From positions 1 to 50,415 of the forward strand of contig JAJFJL010000033.1 in assembly GCA_021774055.1 (NCBI GenBank): DNA of 50,415 bases, in the 5' to 3' direction. The translations under genes and the position numbers were made by a program. Shown in pieces: positions 1 through 11,040 of this stretch (position 1 is its first letter; every line of letters starts with the position of its first letter). The notes beneath the pieces were generated by a model. That model was not told where the DNA came from and ran no database searches. It saw only the letters and a list, made by a program, of their open reading frames with translations. This DNA comes from Nitrosomonas sp. (GTDB lineage: Bacteria > Pseudomonadota > Gammaproteobacteria > Burkholderiales > Nitrosomonadaceae).

Positions 1-159
1 AATGATGGGAGAAACCCCTGATTCTTCACGACTCGCGACATCAAGATCCAACCAAACTCTTGTTACATATGATGTAGTCGGCACAGCCGCAGCCAGCAGC
101 ACAATGACACCAAGCATCATAAGTTTCTTCGGCAAGTTCATATTATCTAAAATTAACAT
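1..159 (-). CDS. Methyl-accepting chemotaxis protein, N-terminal fragment (cut by window edge)
   Basis: Only the first 53 codons are inside the window. The protein starts MLILDNMNLPKKLMMLGVIV, with a short basic stretch then one hydrophobic helix (about residues 13-27), and ends in-window with REESGVSPII. This layout (short cytoplasmic tail, membrane helix, periplasmic E-S-G-x-x-P motif) matches the start of betaproteobacterial chemoreceptors. A strong AAGGAG (complement of 166-171) lies 6 nt before the ATG; a second in-frame ATG at residue 7 is possible. It follows cheW in the same direction, so it is probably the next gene of the chemotaxis operon. The family call rests on context and a short N-terminus. 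Confidence 0.6.
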   Translation of the reverse strand, partial: MLILDNMNLPKKLMMLGVIVLLAAAVPTTSYVTRVWLDLDVASREESGVSPII

Positions 160-407
160 AACAATCTCCTTGTTAACTGATTTTTTATTACCTGACACTC
201 AGGTTTATTATTACCAATTAATTAAAAGCATTCTCTATTTTTTCACACCTTAGCCAAAGTAAGAATTAGCGAAAACTGAAACTATAAACTGCAATAAAAC
301 TTATTCTAAATGCACTAAATGTTTTAAATCTTGATAGGGATCATTAAAAAACCAAATAGTGAACACATTGTATTGGCGCATAAATACATCCACACCTTTT
401 TAACACT

Positions 408-914
408 TTAATTTACAACCTGGTCAATCAACCCCATATCAGTACTACCCATAAGTTTTTCAATATCCAACAAGATCAGCATTCGTTCGTCCACAGTACC
501 TAATCCTTTGATATATTCGGTATTAATGATGGATCCAAATTCTGGTGTTGGTCGCATCTGACCTGCTTCCAAAGTTATGACATCAGAAACACCATCAACC
601 ACAACACCCATCACACGCCCAGCAACATTAAGAATAATAACAACCGTAAATTGATCATATTCAGCATGGCCTAAGCTAAATTTAATGCGCATATCAACAA
701 TTGGTACAATTATGCCTCTTAGATTAACTACTCCTTTAATAAACTCAGGTGCATTCGCAATTTGTGTAATAGCATCGTATCCACGAATTTCCTGAACTTT
801 TAAAATATCAATCCCATACTCTTCACTTCCTAAACGAAAAGTAAGGAACTCATTTGATGCAAACCCTACAGCCTCATTTGGCATTTTGTCTGCAACTGAC
901 AATTGTTGTGACAT
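408..914 (-). CDS. cheW: Chemotaxis coupling protein CheW
   Basis: CheW is the cytoplasmic adaptor linking chemoreceptors to the kinase CheA. The 168-aa length is normal. A CheW/SH3-like fold fills residues about 22-160: [20 protein letters not shown], then [16 protein letters not shown], the family hallmark that contacts receptor and CheA P5, then [10 protein letters not shown]. The first 20 residues are a non-conserved tail. An AAGGAG lies 8 nt before the ATG. It is downstream of cheA with a 233-bp gap, a little wide for one operon, but no terminator is evident. Family assignment is firm. Confidence 0.96.
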   Translation of the reverse strand: MSQQLSVADKMPNEAVGFASNEFLTFRLGSEEYGIDILKVQEIRGYDAITQIANAPEFIKGVVNLRGIIVPIVDMRIKFSLGHAEYDQFTVVIILNVAGRVMGVVVDGVSDVITLEAGQMRPTPEFGSIINTEYIKGLGTVDERMLILLDIEKLMGSTDMGLIDQVVN

Positions 915-1147
915 ATTGCTTACTCCTTAATTTAGTCAAATATAAACATAACTCCTGCAAATACGATATAGATTGCTCCATAAAATAATCTATTGTACAG
1001 AAGCCAAACTAAAATTAACCTAGAAGCCTGTCGGACTTATGAATTTCGGCTGTAAGTTTGGAGAAATCATCCCAAATACTCCCCTGCTCTCGTTAAATAC
1101 CCCAAAGTATTCGCTTCTAAATCATAGGACCTACATGCTCCTAGTAT

Positions 1148-3310
1148 TCACTTTGATGCTGTTACCAATCCATCAACATCCAAGATTAATGCTACCTTAC
1201 CATCACCCATAATAGTAGCACCTGAAACACCCTGCACTCGTCGATAGTTGTTCTCAAGGCTTTTAATCACCACCTGATGCTGACCTATCAAAGCATCAAC
1301 AAACATCGCCACTTTACCTCCTTCAGACTCAAGAATAACAAGAATTCCTTTATCAATATCAGAAGTCTTCGGTCGTATATTAAATATCTCATGTAAAGCA
1401 ATGACAGGTAAATACTCCCCGCGCACATGCACAACTTGCCCACTCCCACTTACAGTTTTAACATCACCCGGCTGCGCCTGAAAAGATTCAGTAATATGTG
1501 AAATTGGCACAATAAACATCTGATCACCAACTGATACCGACAACCCGTCCAAAATAGCCAACGTTAATGGCAAGCGGATACTAATTCTGGTACCCACACC
1601 AAAAACAGAATCAATTTCTATACGCCCACCCATGGCTTGAATATTACGCTTCACAACATCCATTCCAACACCACGACCAGAAACATCAGTAACCACTGCT
1701 GCAGTAGAAAAACCAGCATCAAATATTAACATCCAAACTTCCTGATCAGCCATACCATCATGAACAGACAAACCACGTGTTCGTGCCACAGAAAGAATCC
1801 TATCCCTACTTAAGCCAGCGCCATCATCGCTCACTTCAATCACAATACTGCCCCCCTGATGAAAGGCTCGCAGTGTAACCGTACCTTTGGCTGGTTTACC
1901 AGCAGCTAGTCTTTTATCCGGCAATTCAATCCCATGGTCAAGACTGTTACGAACCAAATGATTTAATGGGTCAGTAATTTTCTCAATCAAACCTTTATCC
2001 AATTCGGTACTTTCACCCACCGTCTTTAATTCAACCTGCTTGTTAAGTTTCATTGCCAAATCACGAACAACACGTGGATAGCGACTGAATACAAAACTAA
2101 TCGGCAGCATACGAATCGACATTACCGCTTCTTGTAAATCACGCGTATTATGTTCTAGCTGACTCATTCCACCCAAAAGTTTCTCACAAATTACCGGATC
2201 AACCATAGAAACTGCTTGTGCAAGCATAGCCCTAGTAATCACTAACTCACCAACCAAATTAATCATCTGATCAACTTTTTCAATACTTACCCGAATAGAT
2301 GACGACTCACTTGATGTTGATGCTGGTTTCCCTGATTTCTTCTCTACCTTAGCAGGTTTAGTATTATTAGATGCTGATTGACTTTCAGCACCCATACTAT
2401 CATCCTCTGTGACATCTGCAGGTGCTGCAGGAGCCCCAGGGAAAAAACCATACGGTTGTTGTTGTGACAACGAAGTTTCCTGCTCCTGATTAGAATCATC
2501 AGAAGCAGTTGCAGTATCAAGCTCTGCTAGACTTTCATCTGCTACTGAACTTTTAACTTCTAACGCATTATCTACAGGCACTGCTTGTTTTCCTGCTGTT
2601 TCTGCTACTATTTTTAATTCGGATGGATCTACCACAAAAGCTAATATTTCCCAAATATCCTCTTCACTGGATTCAGTTACCAAACGTAATCTACAGTGAA
2701 CACCATCAACAACCTCCGATATCCGTTCAAGCGAACCCATATCTTCAAGATTATCCAACAAATTATCCATTACCTTAGAAGTAACCCCTTCACCAGGAAA
2801 TTCAATAGAAAAAGCAGTTCCAGCTGGATCTAATGCAACAACAGATTCAGGTTCAGCCGTAGCTAATTCAATATTTGATTCAACGGGAGTAGGAGCAACA
2901 CTGCCCACTGCTGACTCAGATATTGTCTCAGAAAACCGTTTTAATTCTTCACATACTACAGCAGCGTCAGCTGGATCTGCTTCACCATCACCTCGATGCC
3001 CCGCCAATTGCCCTCTAATTACATCACCTGCTCTAAGAAAGGAATCAATCATTTCACTTTTGACCTCAATCTCACCTTTGCGTAACTTATCGAGTAGTGA
3101 TTCCAACATATGCGTCATCTCCATCATATCCATAAAACCAAAAGTCCCTGCTCCACCCTTAATTGAATGCGCAGCACGGAATATTGCATTCATATCCTCC
3201 AAATCTGGTGAATTAACATCAAGCCTAAGTAAACAAGTCTCCATCTCAGCTAGCAATTCAGCTGATTCCTCGAAAAAAACTTCATAAAACTGCTCAAGGT
3301 CTGTACTCAT
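1148..3310 (-). CDS. cheA: Chemotaxis histidine kinase CheA
   Basis: CheA autophosphorylates on a histidine and passes phosphate to CheY and CheB. Domains in order over 720 aa: P1 Hpt (1-105) with the phospho-acceptor H48 in AAHSIKGGAGTFGF; a P2-like CheY/CheB-docking region (about 165-240); a Ser/Gln/acid-rich linker (about 240-335); P3 dimerisation helices starting near SSIRVSIEKVDQMINLVGEL; a P4 ATPase with N-box HLVRNSLDHGIE, G1 VSDDGAGL and G2 VSGRGVGMD; and the CheW-like P5 at the C-terminus. All catalytic boxes look intact. It lies between the three-PAS receptor and cheW. The ribosome binding site before ATG is weak (AGGATT). Confidence 0.97.
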   Translation of the reverse strand: MSTDLEQFYEVFFEESAELLAEMETCLLRLDVNSPDLEDMNAIFRAAHSIKGGAGTFGFMDMMEMTHMLESLLDKLRKGEIEVKSEMIDSFLRAGDVIRGQLAGHRGDGEADPADAAVVCEELKRFSETISESAVGSVAPTPVESNIELATAEPESVVALDPAGTAFSIEFPGEGVTSKVMDNLLDNLEDMGSLERISEVVDGVHCRLRLVTESSEEDIWEILAFVVDPSELKIVAETAGKQAVPVDNALEVKSSVADESLAELDTATASDDSNQEQETSLSQQQPYGFFPGAPAAPADVTEDDSMGAESQSASNNTKPAKVEKKSGKPASTSSESSSIRVSIEKVDQMINLVGELVITRAMLAQAVSMVDPVICEKLLGGMSQLEHNTRDLQEAVMSIRMLPISFVFSRYPRVVRDLAMKLNKQVELKTVGESTELDKGLIEKITDPLNHLVRNSLDHGIELPDKRLAAGKPAKGTVTLRAFHQGGSIVIEVSDDGAGLSRDRILSVARTRGLSVHDGMADQEVWMLIFDAGFSTAAVVTDVSGRGVGMDVVKRNIQAMGGRIEIDSVFGVGTRISIRLPLTLAILDGLSVSVGDQMFIVPISHITESFQAQPGDVKTVSGSGQVVHVRGEYLPVIALHEIFNIRPKTSDIDKGILVILESEGGKVAMFVDALIGQHQVVIKSLENNYRRVQGVSGATIMGDGKVALILDVDGLVTASK

Positions 3311-3741
3311 CTCTAATCCTATTTTTCAAAATTATGACCAGCCTACCTGCTGGAAATTTGTTTCAGCACTGCGATGAAGAAGCACACATACTTTCCCATA
3401 CTTATGGATCAACATGAAAGCTCTATGGTATTTATTTCAGGCAAAAATAACCTACAACAAGAACAGTAAGTGTTATCCCTAAAATTTATTAATTAGGCTC
3501 TGAATACCATTTAATATTATTTTGTGAAACCAATTAGTTACAAATTATTAATTCGCGTTAATTTTGACATAAAAACAGATGCCAGGAATATATTAACATA
3601 TTGACAAATTCATATGTTTTTCAACAAGCTAGAATCACAAATAACCGACACAAAATAACTTCTACCTGACTACTGCAAATAGAAGCTATTTCACACCAGC
3701 TATTTAGACAAAACACACTTCACAACACTTTCAAAGTCTTA
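3311..3741. other. 431-bp gap between receptor gene and cheA, no gene seen
   Basis: AT-rich spacer between the end of the three-PAS receptor and the start of cheA, both leftward. No credible reading frame, RNA gene, strong hairpin or copy of the window's palindromic elements was found. It probably carries a leftward promoter for cheA, but no site is clear enough to place. Confidence 0.4.
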
Positions 3742-6720
3742 CTAAAACTCACTCCATTCACTTCCTTCTTGATTGGACGTAACCCTACTGTTAGCAGCCG
3801 AAGTACTAGACTTATTTGGCAGAGATTTAACAGCAATTGCTTTCCTACCTGATGATGGGCGTGAATCAGCAAGCGAACGTGTTCTCGCTGGTCGATGCTC
3901 AGACGTATCAGACGCCACACCTGCAGAAGAAACTGCAGACAAATCAAATGCAGATATAGCATCTGTTAGCTGCCGTGCCTGAATTTGCATTTCCTCTGCC
4001 GCAGCTGCAGATTGCTCCACTAGCGCAGCATTTTGTTGAGTAACTTCATCGACCTGTGCGATCGCATCATTTACTTGTTGAATACCAATGCTTTGCTCAC
4101 GTGAGGCAGCAGTTATCTCGCCCATAATATCGGTAACATGCTTAATTGAATTAACAATTTCAAGCATAGTTTCACCAGCTTCATCAACCAGTTTGGTTCC
4201 ATCAGCAACTTTATTAACTGAATCTCCAATTAGAGTTTTAATCTCTTTTGCAGCTGCCGCACTTCTTTGCGCAAGATTACGAACCTCAGTAGCAACTACA
4301 GCAAAACCACGCCCTTGTTCACCTGCTCGCGCAGCTTCTACCGCAGCATTTAATGCCAAAATATTAGTCTGAAATGCAATCCCGTCTATAACACCAATAA
4401 TATCAACAATTTTCTTGGAGCTATCATTAATTGAAGACATAGTCACTACAACTTGATTAACAACCTCACCACCTTTTTCAGCAACACCAGAAGCACCAAT
4501 CGCAAGTTGATTCGCCTGCTGTGCATTATCTGCATTTTGTTTAACAGTGCTAGTCATCTCTTCAATACTAGCTGCAGTTTCTTCTAAACTAGCCGCCTGC
4601 TTTTCAGTACGTGCTGACAAATCACTATTCCCTGCTGCAATCTCGCCAGAAGTAACTGATATGATATTTGCAGACTTAGAAATACTGCCAACAATATCAA
4701 GTAAATTTTTAGTCGTTAAATTAACATCACTGGAAAGTTTACCAAAAGATCCTTGATATGAATTGTCAATTTTTTCATTCAAATTACCTTTTGCCAATGC
4801 TTCTAGTACACGTCCTACTTCGCTCATCACCTTATCCGTAGTATCCAGCAATGAGTTAACACTAGAACATAAATCAGCAATTTCACCATCTTTACCTTCT
4901 ATCGGAACACGTTCCACCAAATTGCCATCTTTAGCAGATGAAATAACGTCTCTGGTTTGTACTACGGCAGCTTCCAACATCTGTGATGCGATTATTTGAT
5001 CGGTAATTTCAGTTGCATACATAATAGCCTTGAATGGCTTATTATTTAAATCAACCAATGCACTGTGGAATGTCTGTATCCACAAGATCCCACCACCCTT
5101 AGCAGCATATTTATGTTGTCCGGCATCAAAACCACCTTGTTGAAGTTTTGCCCATACTGCCTGACTCTTAGATGAATTCCGCTCAGCAGGGTCCAACAAA
5201 CTACTATAATTCTGCCCGCAAAGCTCATTGTACGTATAACCAAACATATTAAGAAAATTTTCATTGGCATTGAGTATCACACCATCCATAGAAAACTCAG
5301 CCATCGCCTGCGCTTTACCAATGGCATCCAACTGACCAACAATTTCTAGCTTTTCTTTAGTTACATCAGTGGCAATCTTAATTACTTTAAACACTCTACC
5401 TGTTTCATCTTTTACTGGGGAGTAAGTTGCCTGTATCCAAACACCACCACCTGACTTAGTAACACGATGAAAAGTACCTGTAACATGCTTACCTGACCTC
5501 AAATCGTCCCAAAACTGTGTATAGCTAGCTGAATTAGCAAAACCAGGTTCAGCAAATATACGATGATGCTTGCCAACAACTTCATCAAGTTGATAGCCCA
5601 TCAATTGCAAGAAATTTGGATTGGCGGCTAATATATTACCCTCGGTATCAAACTCAATATAACCATAAGCACTATTAATCGCATCAACAATACCTTTCAT
5701 GTTTTGGCGTTCAAGTTCGGCTTCCGTAATATCATAACGAACACCAATATACTTACGCGGTTTACCGTTACTACCCAAAACTGGCGCAATAGTCGCATCA
5801 ACATAATATGGTTCACCATTTTTGGCCAGATTTTTTATTACTCCACGAAAAACCCCGCCCCTCCCAATTGTGGACCATACTTTCTTGAATACAGATTTAG
5901 GCATATCTGGATGACGTGTAATACTATGTGGTTGCCCGATTAATTCATTTCTACTATATTTTGAAACCTCTATATATTTATCATTGACACTTAGGATGTC
6001 CCCTTTTAAATTCGCATCGGAAACGATACAAGTCATGTCGGTAATTGATGCACGTACGTTAAGCTCGTCTAATGGCTCAATGATGGCACGTAGTAACAAA
6101 CGAACAAAATAAGCTGCCGCGCCAATGCCAGCAATTAATATCAAAATTGTAATTATCAGAATTGTACCCTGTACACTGTCTGCCTCAGCAAATTCCTCAT
6201 TCGCTACCGTACGCTGTAACTTAATTAACCTAAGCAAAGTGTCATTCATAGCGTTAAATTTGCTCTCTGCATCGTTTTGAGAATTCTCTAGCGCACCCTC
6301 AAAATCACCATCACTTGCCACCAACATAATGCGAGCATGTGCTGCCTCGTAGGCAGCAACTTGTCCCGTATAGGTTTCAGCAAGAAATCTTTCTTCAGAA
6401 GTTAATACAGTAACAGAAAATTTAGACCATAACTTCTGGATTTCTTGTAACAAACTATCCGAATTCAAAGTTATATCGCGAGCGACACCCCTATCATCAG
6501 AATTGGCAGCAACAATAGAATTAAACCGCACCAATTGCCATTTATCATTAATAGTAGCCAAATCCACTAATGGAATAACACGATCATCATAAACTGTATC
6601 TCGTACATCATTTGACTTGCCAATACCATACAACCCCAGTCCACCAATAGCCACTAACAACAACACAAGCACACTAATAGCTATCATCAACTGAAACTTT
6701 ATTTTTTTAACGTTAAACAT
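3742..6720 (-). CDS. Methyl-accepting chemotaxis protein with three PAS domains
   Basis: A 992-aa membrane chemoreceptor. TM1 spans about 10-32, followed by a helical periplasmic domain of about 150 residues and TM2 (about 187-209). The cytoplasmic part has PAS1 (about 228-333, Aer-like, with the motif ITRHPDMP), PAS2 (about 345-455), PAS3 (about 468-575), a HAMP-like helical region (about 590-690) and the signalling hairpin (about 700-940), whose tip reads [21 protein letters not shown] Ser/Arg-rich tail ends EWSEF, resembling the CheR/CheB-docking pentapeptides (NWETF, EWEEF) of high-abundance receptors. A good AGGAG lies 6 nt before the ATG. Three PAS domains suggest redox, energy or small-ligand sensing; which cofactor they bind cannot be read from sequence. 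Confidence 0.95.
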   Translation of the reverse strand: MFNVKKIKFQLMIAISVLVLLLVAIGGLGLYGIGKSNDVRDTVYDDRVIPLVDLATINDKWQLVRFNSIVAANSDDRGVARDITLNSDSLLQEIQKLWSKFSVTVLTSEERFLAETYTGQVAAYEAAHARIMLVASDGDFEGALENSQNDAESKFNAMNDTLLRLIKLQRTVANEEFAEADSVQGTILIITILILIAGIGAAAYFVRLLLRAIIEPLDELNVRASITDMTCIVSDANLKGDILSVNDKYIEVSKYSRNELIGQPHSITRHPDMPKSVFKKVWSTIGRGGVFRGVIKNLAKNGEPYYVDATIAPVLGSNGKPRKYIGVRYDITEAELERQNMKGIVDAINSAYGYIEFDTEGNILAANPNFLQLMGYQLDEVVGKHHRIFAEPGFANSASYTQFWDDLRSGKHVTGTFHRVTKSGGGVWIQATYSPVKDETGRVFKVIKIATDVTKEKLEIVGQLDAIGKAQAMAEFSMDGVILNANENFLNMFGYTYNELCGQNYSSLLDPAERNSSKSQAVWAKLQQGGFDAGQHKYAAKGGGILWIQTFHSALVDLNNKPFKAIMYATEITDQIIASQMLEAAVVQTRDVISSAKDGNLVERVPIEGKDGEIADLCSSVNSLLDTTDKVMSEVGRVLEALAKGNLNEKIDNSYQGSFGKLSSDVNLTTKNLLDIVGSISKSANIISVTSGEIAAGNSDLSARTEKQAASLEETAASIEEMTSTVKQNADNAQQANQLAIGASGVAEKGGEVVNQVVVTMSSINDSSKKIVDIIGVIDGIAFQTNILALNAAVEAARAGEQGRGFAVVATEVRNLAQRSAAAAKEIKTLIGDSVNKVADGTKLVDEAGETMLEIVNSIKHVTDIMGEITAASREQSIGIQQVNDAIAQVDEVTQQNAALVEQSAAAAEEMQIQARQLTDAISAFDLSAVSSAGVASDTSEHRPARTRSLADSRPSSGRKAIAVKSLPNKSSTSAANSRVTSNQEGSEWSEF

Positions 6721-6867
6721 CTGAAACTCCTATAAATTTATTTAACATGTTTACTCATTACCTACTTAAACTAGGAGGCTCTCCGAGAAACCATTACCCG
6801 TTTCGCTAATACAAGCTACTTACAAACAAAATCATTAAATATCATCAGGTATCTACGTTAATTTACA

Positions 6868-7233
6868 TTACTTAATTACCTTACTAATCACTTCCAGTAG
6901 ACTTTTCGGATTAAACGGTTTAACCAACCACCCCGTCGCACCAGCAGCCCTTCCCTTCGCCTTCATATCACTATCAGACTCTGTCGTCAAGACTAGAATA
7001 GGTATCAACTTATAACTTGTTAACTCACGCAATGACGTAAGCAATTGCAATCCGTCCATACGCGGCATATTAATGTCAGTCAAAACCAAATCAACCTGGT
7101 GTTGATTCGCTTTATTAAGCCCATCTTGCCCGTCGACCGCCTCAATCACGTCATAACCTGCGCCTTTTAACGTAAAAGTAACCATTTGTCGGATTGACGC
7201 AGAGTCATCAACCGCAAGTATTGTTTTAGTCAT
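6868..7233 (-). CDS. cheY: Chemotaxis response regulator CheY
   Basis: Single receiver domain of 121 aa, with no output domain. Receiver residues are present: acidic pair D9/D10 (AVDDSASIRQM), phospho-acceptor D53 (LVLTDINMPRMDG), the switch Thr in VLTTESD (about T83) and K105 (WLVKPF). I place the start at the ATG in MTKTILAVDD; a TTG two codons upstream is possible but lies closer to the AGGT ribosome binding site. The order CheZ-like, cheY, receptor, cheA, cheW argues that it serves this chemotaxis system. Receiver proteins of this type (PilG- or CheY-like) are hard to separate by sequence alone, so the symbol rests partly on context. Confidence 0.9.
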   Translation of the reverse strand: MTKTILAVDDSASIRQMVTFTLKGAGYDVIEAVDGQDGLNKANQHQVDLVLTDINMPRMDGLQLLTSLRELTSYKLIPILVLTTESDSDMKAKGRAAGATGWLVKPFNPKSLLEVISKVIK

Positions 7234-7339
7234 GCTCAATTACCTATAGTGTTAACCAAATAAGTTCAAATATTTTTATTACTTAAACAACAAAGTACCA
7301 CCCAACTACTTTAATAAGGTAAATTAAATAACCGTATCA

Positions 7340-7876
7340 TTAAAATAATTCAATATCACCCATATGCATACCTTGCTGCACTACTGGTTTTTTTTTGCTT
7401 TCTGTTCTTACCGTACTCACTACTGTTGAAAGATTATTTTGAATTTCACCAGGATTCTCACGACAACTACGCTCTTTGTCTAGCTGTTGCAACGTAACAT
7501 GAAGCGTATCAATCTGACGTGTAGTATGAACCAACAATTGTGTAACCAAATCACCAAACTGTAAGGAAGTAATAGTAAGTTCTAATTCTTGTTCAATTTT
7601 TTCAGCCGTCTTAATTTGCCTGCTTAATAATTCCAAAGCAGCTTCATTATCAGTAGGTATAATCATTTTCTCAATAGCCAGCACCATATCATGATGCTCC
7701 TTACTTAGCTCATTGATATATTTAAAATTTACTACCAAGTTGTTTACAGCATCATTAACTAATCTCTCAGCTTGACCCAATTCACCCTTAATACCAGTAA
7801 AATATTCGTCCACAATAACATTACAAGTAGCTTCTGTATTATCTGGTAACGTTTCAGATTCTGTCTCACGCTTCAT
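7340..7876 (-). CDS. Helical chemotaxis accessory protein, possibly CheZ-like
   Basis: A 178-aa soluble protein predicted to be mostly helical. The central segment ITSLQFGDLVTQLL resembles the LQFQD-V/M-xQL helix seen in CheZ-type phosphatases and related chemotaxis helical proteins. The extreme C-terminus GDIELF is a short acidic/hydrophobic tail of the kind used to dock on CheY. It is the first gene of the leftward cluster, 100 bp before cheY, with AAGAGGTG 6 nt before its ATG. A role in dephosphorylating or sequestering CheY-P is inferred from position and these two motifs. I do not see a full CheZ signature, so no gene symbol is given. Confidence 0.6.
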   Translation of the reverse strand: MKRETESETLPDNTEATCNVIVDEYFTGIKGELGQAERLVNDAVNNLVVNFKYINELSKEHHDMVLAIEKMIIPTDNEAALELLSRQIKTAEKIEQELELTITSLQFGDLVTQLLVHTTRQIDTLHVTLQQLDKERSCRENPGEIQNNLSTVVSTVRTESKKKPVVQQGMHMGDIELF

Positions 7877-8239
7877 TTAATCACCTCTTATTTATACCTA
7901 AACTCTATAGTGATTGCTCCTATGAAATGAGAAAGATCACATGATCCAGGTTACATTACAACATCTCATAATGCATCAATGACTGAATAATACCTAGCTA
8001 ATATAACCAGTACTCAGCGACAAAGAGCCTGAAATCTTTAATGCAAAGAAACCTACATAAAAACAGCTTAAACAATTAACACAGATTTATGCTCATATTC
8101 AATACATGTAAATAAGTGCGCCACACAGAAAACAAACATAAAGACAAGGCTAATTGCCTAAATTAGTTCATGCACATTCCTTAGATGCACCAACAACCAA
8201 ATAAAACACCATAAAATTTCTAATACTATATAAAATACA
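7877..8239. other. Divergent promoter region between chemotaxis cluster and mutS
   Basis: A 363-bp gap between outward-facing genes, so it must carry at least two promoters. The half next to mutS holds a decayed palindromic element (group C, 8047-8181). The mutS ATG has no clear ribosome binding site. Specific promoter boxes could not be placed with confidence. Confidence 0.45.
8047..8181. repeat. Palindromic element, group C, degenerate copy
   Basis: This stretch aligns along most of its length with the intact group C element at 21248-21407. Shared blocks include ATTTATGCTCATATTCAA on the left, GCATAAAGACAA on the right, and the terminal TTCATGCACATTCCT (TTCATACACGTTCCT in the intact copy). 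About 25 bp of the centre, including the conserved core hairpin, is missing. It is probably a decayed copy with an internal deletion. Confidence 0.7.
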
Positions 8240-10876
8240 ATGGATTATACCAACAAAGCAACTAAAAAGGCGCCTCCTTTAATAGATAAAAAAAATACAC
8301 ATACACCTATGATGCAACAATACTTACATATTAAAGCACAACATCCTGACATGCTGATGTTTTATCGTATGGGTGACTTCTATGAATTATTCTTTGAGGA
8401 TGCCGAGAAAGCAGCCAAACTACTAGGTATTACACTGACACGACGCGGCTCGTCAGCAGGGGAACCTATTAAAATGGCTGGAGTACCTTACCATGCTGCA
8501 GAACAATATCTAGCTAAGCTGGTTAACCTAGGCGAATCAATTGTTATCTGTGAACAAGTTGGTGACCCAGCGACAAGCAAAGGTCCTGTAGCCCGTGAAG
8601 TAGCTAGAATTATTACACCCGGCACATTAACCGATGCAGCTTTACTGGATGATAAACATGATTGTATTTTACTTGCCATATTTATCCAAAACAAAACACT
8701 TGGGCTAGCATGGCTTAATCTAGCAGCAGGACAAATGCGTGTAATGGAAACCACGCTGAATAATTTACCTAACGAACTAGAACGATTAAGACCAGCCGAG
8801 GTTCTGTTACCTGATTCATTAACAATTCCCAATGGACTTGATAAGCAACTAGCACTTAAGCATTTACCAGCATGGCAATTTGCTTTAGATAGCGCAACAA
8901 GACATTTAACTCAACAATTTGAAACTAATGATCTATCTGGCTTTGGCTGCGAAAATTTACCAGTCGCAATAAGCGCAGCAGGCGCATTACTTGAATATAT
9001 ACGTCTGACACAAAAAGCCAGTATTGTACATATCACTGCATTACAAGTAGAGCAAGACAGTATTTATGTGCGCTTAGATGCAGCTACCCGCCGTAACTTG
9101 GAAATCTCAGAAACCATGCGTGGAGAAAAAGCACCCACCTTACTATCACTACTTGACACTTGTTCCAGCAATATGGGCAGTCGTTTATTACAGCATTGGT
9201 TACATCACCCACTACGCAATCATGATGCCATTAGAAACCGGCTAGATGGCGTAACTGAGTTAATTGGCACACATAACCAGGCTATCTATCCAGCCGTACG
9301 CGATAGCCTGCGACATATTGTCGACATTGAACGTATTAGTGCACGGATTGCCTTAAAATCTGCCCGCCCCAAAGATTTATCCGGGCTACGTGATAGTCTG
9401 AAACAATTACCTCAAATTGTGACGCTAGTTGCAGAATGCAATAGCTTGTTAATTAATCAGCTAACCCAAACACTGATACCAGAACCTGTTTTAATCAACT
9501 TATTAGAACAAACTCTGCATGCAGAGCCAAATACATTGGTACGCGAAGGCGGGGTTATAGCCGATGGTCATGATGCTGAATTAGATGAACTAAGATGCTT
9601 ACAAAACAACTGTAGTGAATTTTTATTACAACTAGAAACCCGTGAAAAAGAACGCACAGGAATATCCAGCCTTAAAGTTGAATATAACCGAGTACATGGT
9701 TTTTATATTGAAGTAACCCATGCACATAGTGAAAAAGTTCCAGACGATTATCGCCGCAGACAAACCCTTAAAAATGCAGAACGCTATGTAACACCAGAAC
9801 TTAAGACATTTGAAGATAAAGCTCTGGCTGCAAAAGATCGCGCACTAGCTAGAGAAAAGTTTTTATACGAAGCGCTACTAGATGCTCTCACATCACATAT
9901 TAGCCTATTGCAGCAAATTGCAACATCTATTGCAACAATAGATGTACTGGCTACTTTTGCTGAACGTGCACAGGAGCTTAATTATACTGCCCCACATTTT
10001 AGTGATGAAACATTGATTGAAATTGAAGCAGGTCGTCACCCTGTTGTAGAAAATCAGGTAGACAATTTTATTGCTAATGATGTGCAATTAGGTGCTAACA
10101 ATCAATTTACACGCCAAATGTTAATTGTTACTGGTCCTAACATGGGAGGCAAATCAACCTACATGCGACAAGTTGCATTAATCGCATTACTTGCTCATTG
10201 CGGTAGTTTTGTACCTGCTAAAAAAGCACACTTAGGAGCGTTGGATCAAATATTTACCCGTATTGGTGCTGCTGATGATATTGCTGGTGGACGCTCAACA
10301 TTTATGGTAGAAATGACTGAAACTGCAAATATTCTACATAATGCAACCAACAACAGCCTGGTATTAATGGATGAAGTTGGACGCGGCACGTCTACTTTTG
10401 ATGGCTTAGCCTTAGCTTTTGCTATTTCCAAGCATTTATTAACTAAGAATAAAAGCTACACCTTATTCGCGACCCATTATTTTGAATTAACAAAACTTGC
10501 AGAAACATTTAAACAAGCGATCAATGTTCACTTAGAAGCTATCGAACATAAGAACCATATTGTTTTTTTACATCAAGTATGCGCAGGACCAGCTAATCAA
10601 AGTTATGGTTTACAAGTAGCTAGACTAGCAGGGGTACCAGAAGCAACCATTAAAGTCGCAAGAAAACAGCTATTAACACTAGAACAAGGAAATACTGGAA
10701 AAGAACAACAACTAGATTTATTTGCTATGGAAATGGATACTTATGATACAAACCATAAAGAACAACATCCAGTAATTACAGCCTTAGCAACAATTAAACC
10801 TGATGAATTAAGTCCAAGACAAGCATTAGAAAAGCTCTATTTATTGAAACAAATGACAGACAAGGATAGCACCTAG
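8240..10876 (+). CDS. mutS: DNA mismatch repair ATPase MutS
   Basis: MutS binds mismatches and starts repair with MutL. The 878-aa length is slightly above the E. coli protein. The N-terminal mismatch-binding domain has the Phe-x-Glu pair in MGDFYELF. The ATPase has Walker [14 protein letters not shown], Walker [16 protein letters not shown] and FATHYFEL. The start is supported by the family-typical HTPMMQQYL about 20 residues in, but no clear ribosome binding site precedes the ATG. Its TAG stop lies inside the terminal repeat of the palindromic element at 10873-11040. Convergent with rnhB. Confidence 0.98.
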   Translation: MDYTNKATKKAPPLIDKKNTHTPMMQQYLHIKAQHPDMLMFYRMGDFYELFFEDAEKAAKLLGITLTRRGSSAGEPIKMAGVPYHAAEQYLAKLVNLGESIVICEQVGDPATSKGPVAREVARIITPGTLTDAALLDDKHDCILLAIFIQNKTLGLAWLNLAAGQMRVMETTLNNLPNELERLRPAEVLLPDSLTIPNGLDKQLALKHLPAWQFALDSATRHLTQQFETNDLSGFGCENLPVAISAAGALLEYIRLTQKASIVHITALQVEQDSIYVRLDAATRRNLEISETMRGEKAPTLLSLLDTCSSNMGSRLLQHWLHHPLRNHDAIRNRLDGVTELIGTHNQAIYPAVRDSLRHIVDIERISARIALKSARPKDLSGLRDSLKQLPQIVTLVAECNSLLINQLTQTLIPEPVLINLLEQTLHAEPNTLVREGGVIADGHDAELDELRCLQNNCSEFLLQLETREKERTGISSLKVEYNRVHGFYIEVTHAHSEKVPDDYRRRQTLKNAERYVTPELKTFEDKALAAKDRALAREKFLYEALLDALTSHISLLQQIATSIATIDVLATFAERAQELNYTAPHFSDETLIEIEAGRHPVVENQVDNFIANDVQLGANNQFTRQMLIVTGPNMGGKSTYMRQVALIALLAHCGSFVPAKKAHLGALDQIFTRIGAADDIAGGRSTFMVEMTETANILHNATNNSLVLMDEVGRGTSTFDGLALAFAISKHLLTKNKSYTLFATHYFELTKLAETFKQAINVHLEAIEHKNHIVFLHQVCAGPANQSYGLQVARLAGVPEATIKVARKQLLTLEQGNTGKEQQLDLFAMEMDTYDTNHKEQHPVITALATIKPDELSPRQALEKLYLLKQMTDKDST

Positions 10877-11040
10877 TACCTTGTACGCTAAATAACCAGG
10901 AAAATATGGGGAAATGCAAAAATTGTCGAGAACAAGGCGAAGAAGCGCAGGCATATTGATCATACGTCAAGTTTCTTCAACGCAGTTATCGGCAATTTGT
11001 GCCACAGATTTTCCTGGTTATTTAGCGTATAAGGTACTAG
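10873..11040. repeat. Palindromic element, group E, filling the mutS-rnhB gap
   Basis: 168-bp element with 33-bp terminal inverted repeats (10873-10905 and 11008-11040) differing at one position; ends read CTAGTACCTT and AAGGTACTAG. Its inner arms (GTCGAGAACAAGGCG on the left, AACGC and TCGGCAAT on the right) match group A elements, although the terminal repeats are unrelated. The centre folds as GAAGAA...TTCTTC around CATAT/ATACG. The terminal CTAG at each end supplies the TAG stop of mutS and, on the other strand, the TAG stop of rnhB. It could act as a two-way transcription terminator. Confidence 0.85.
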
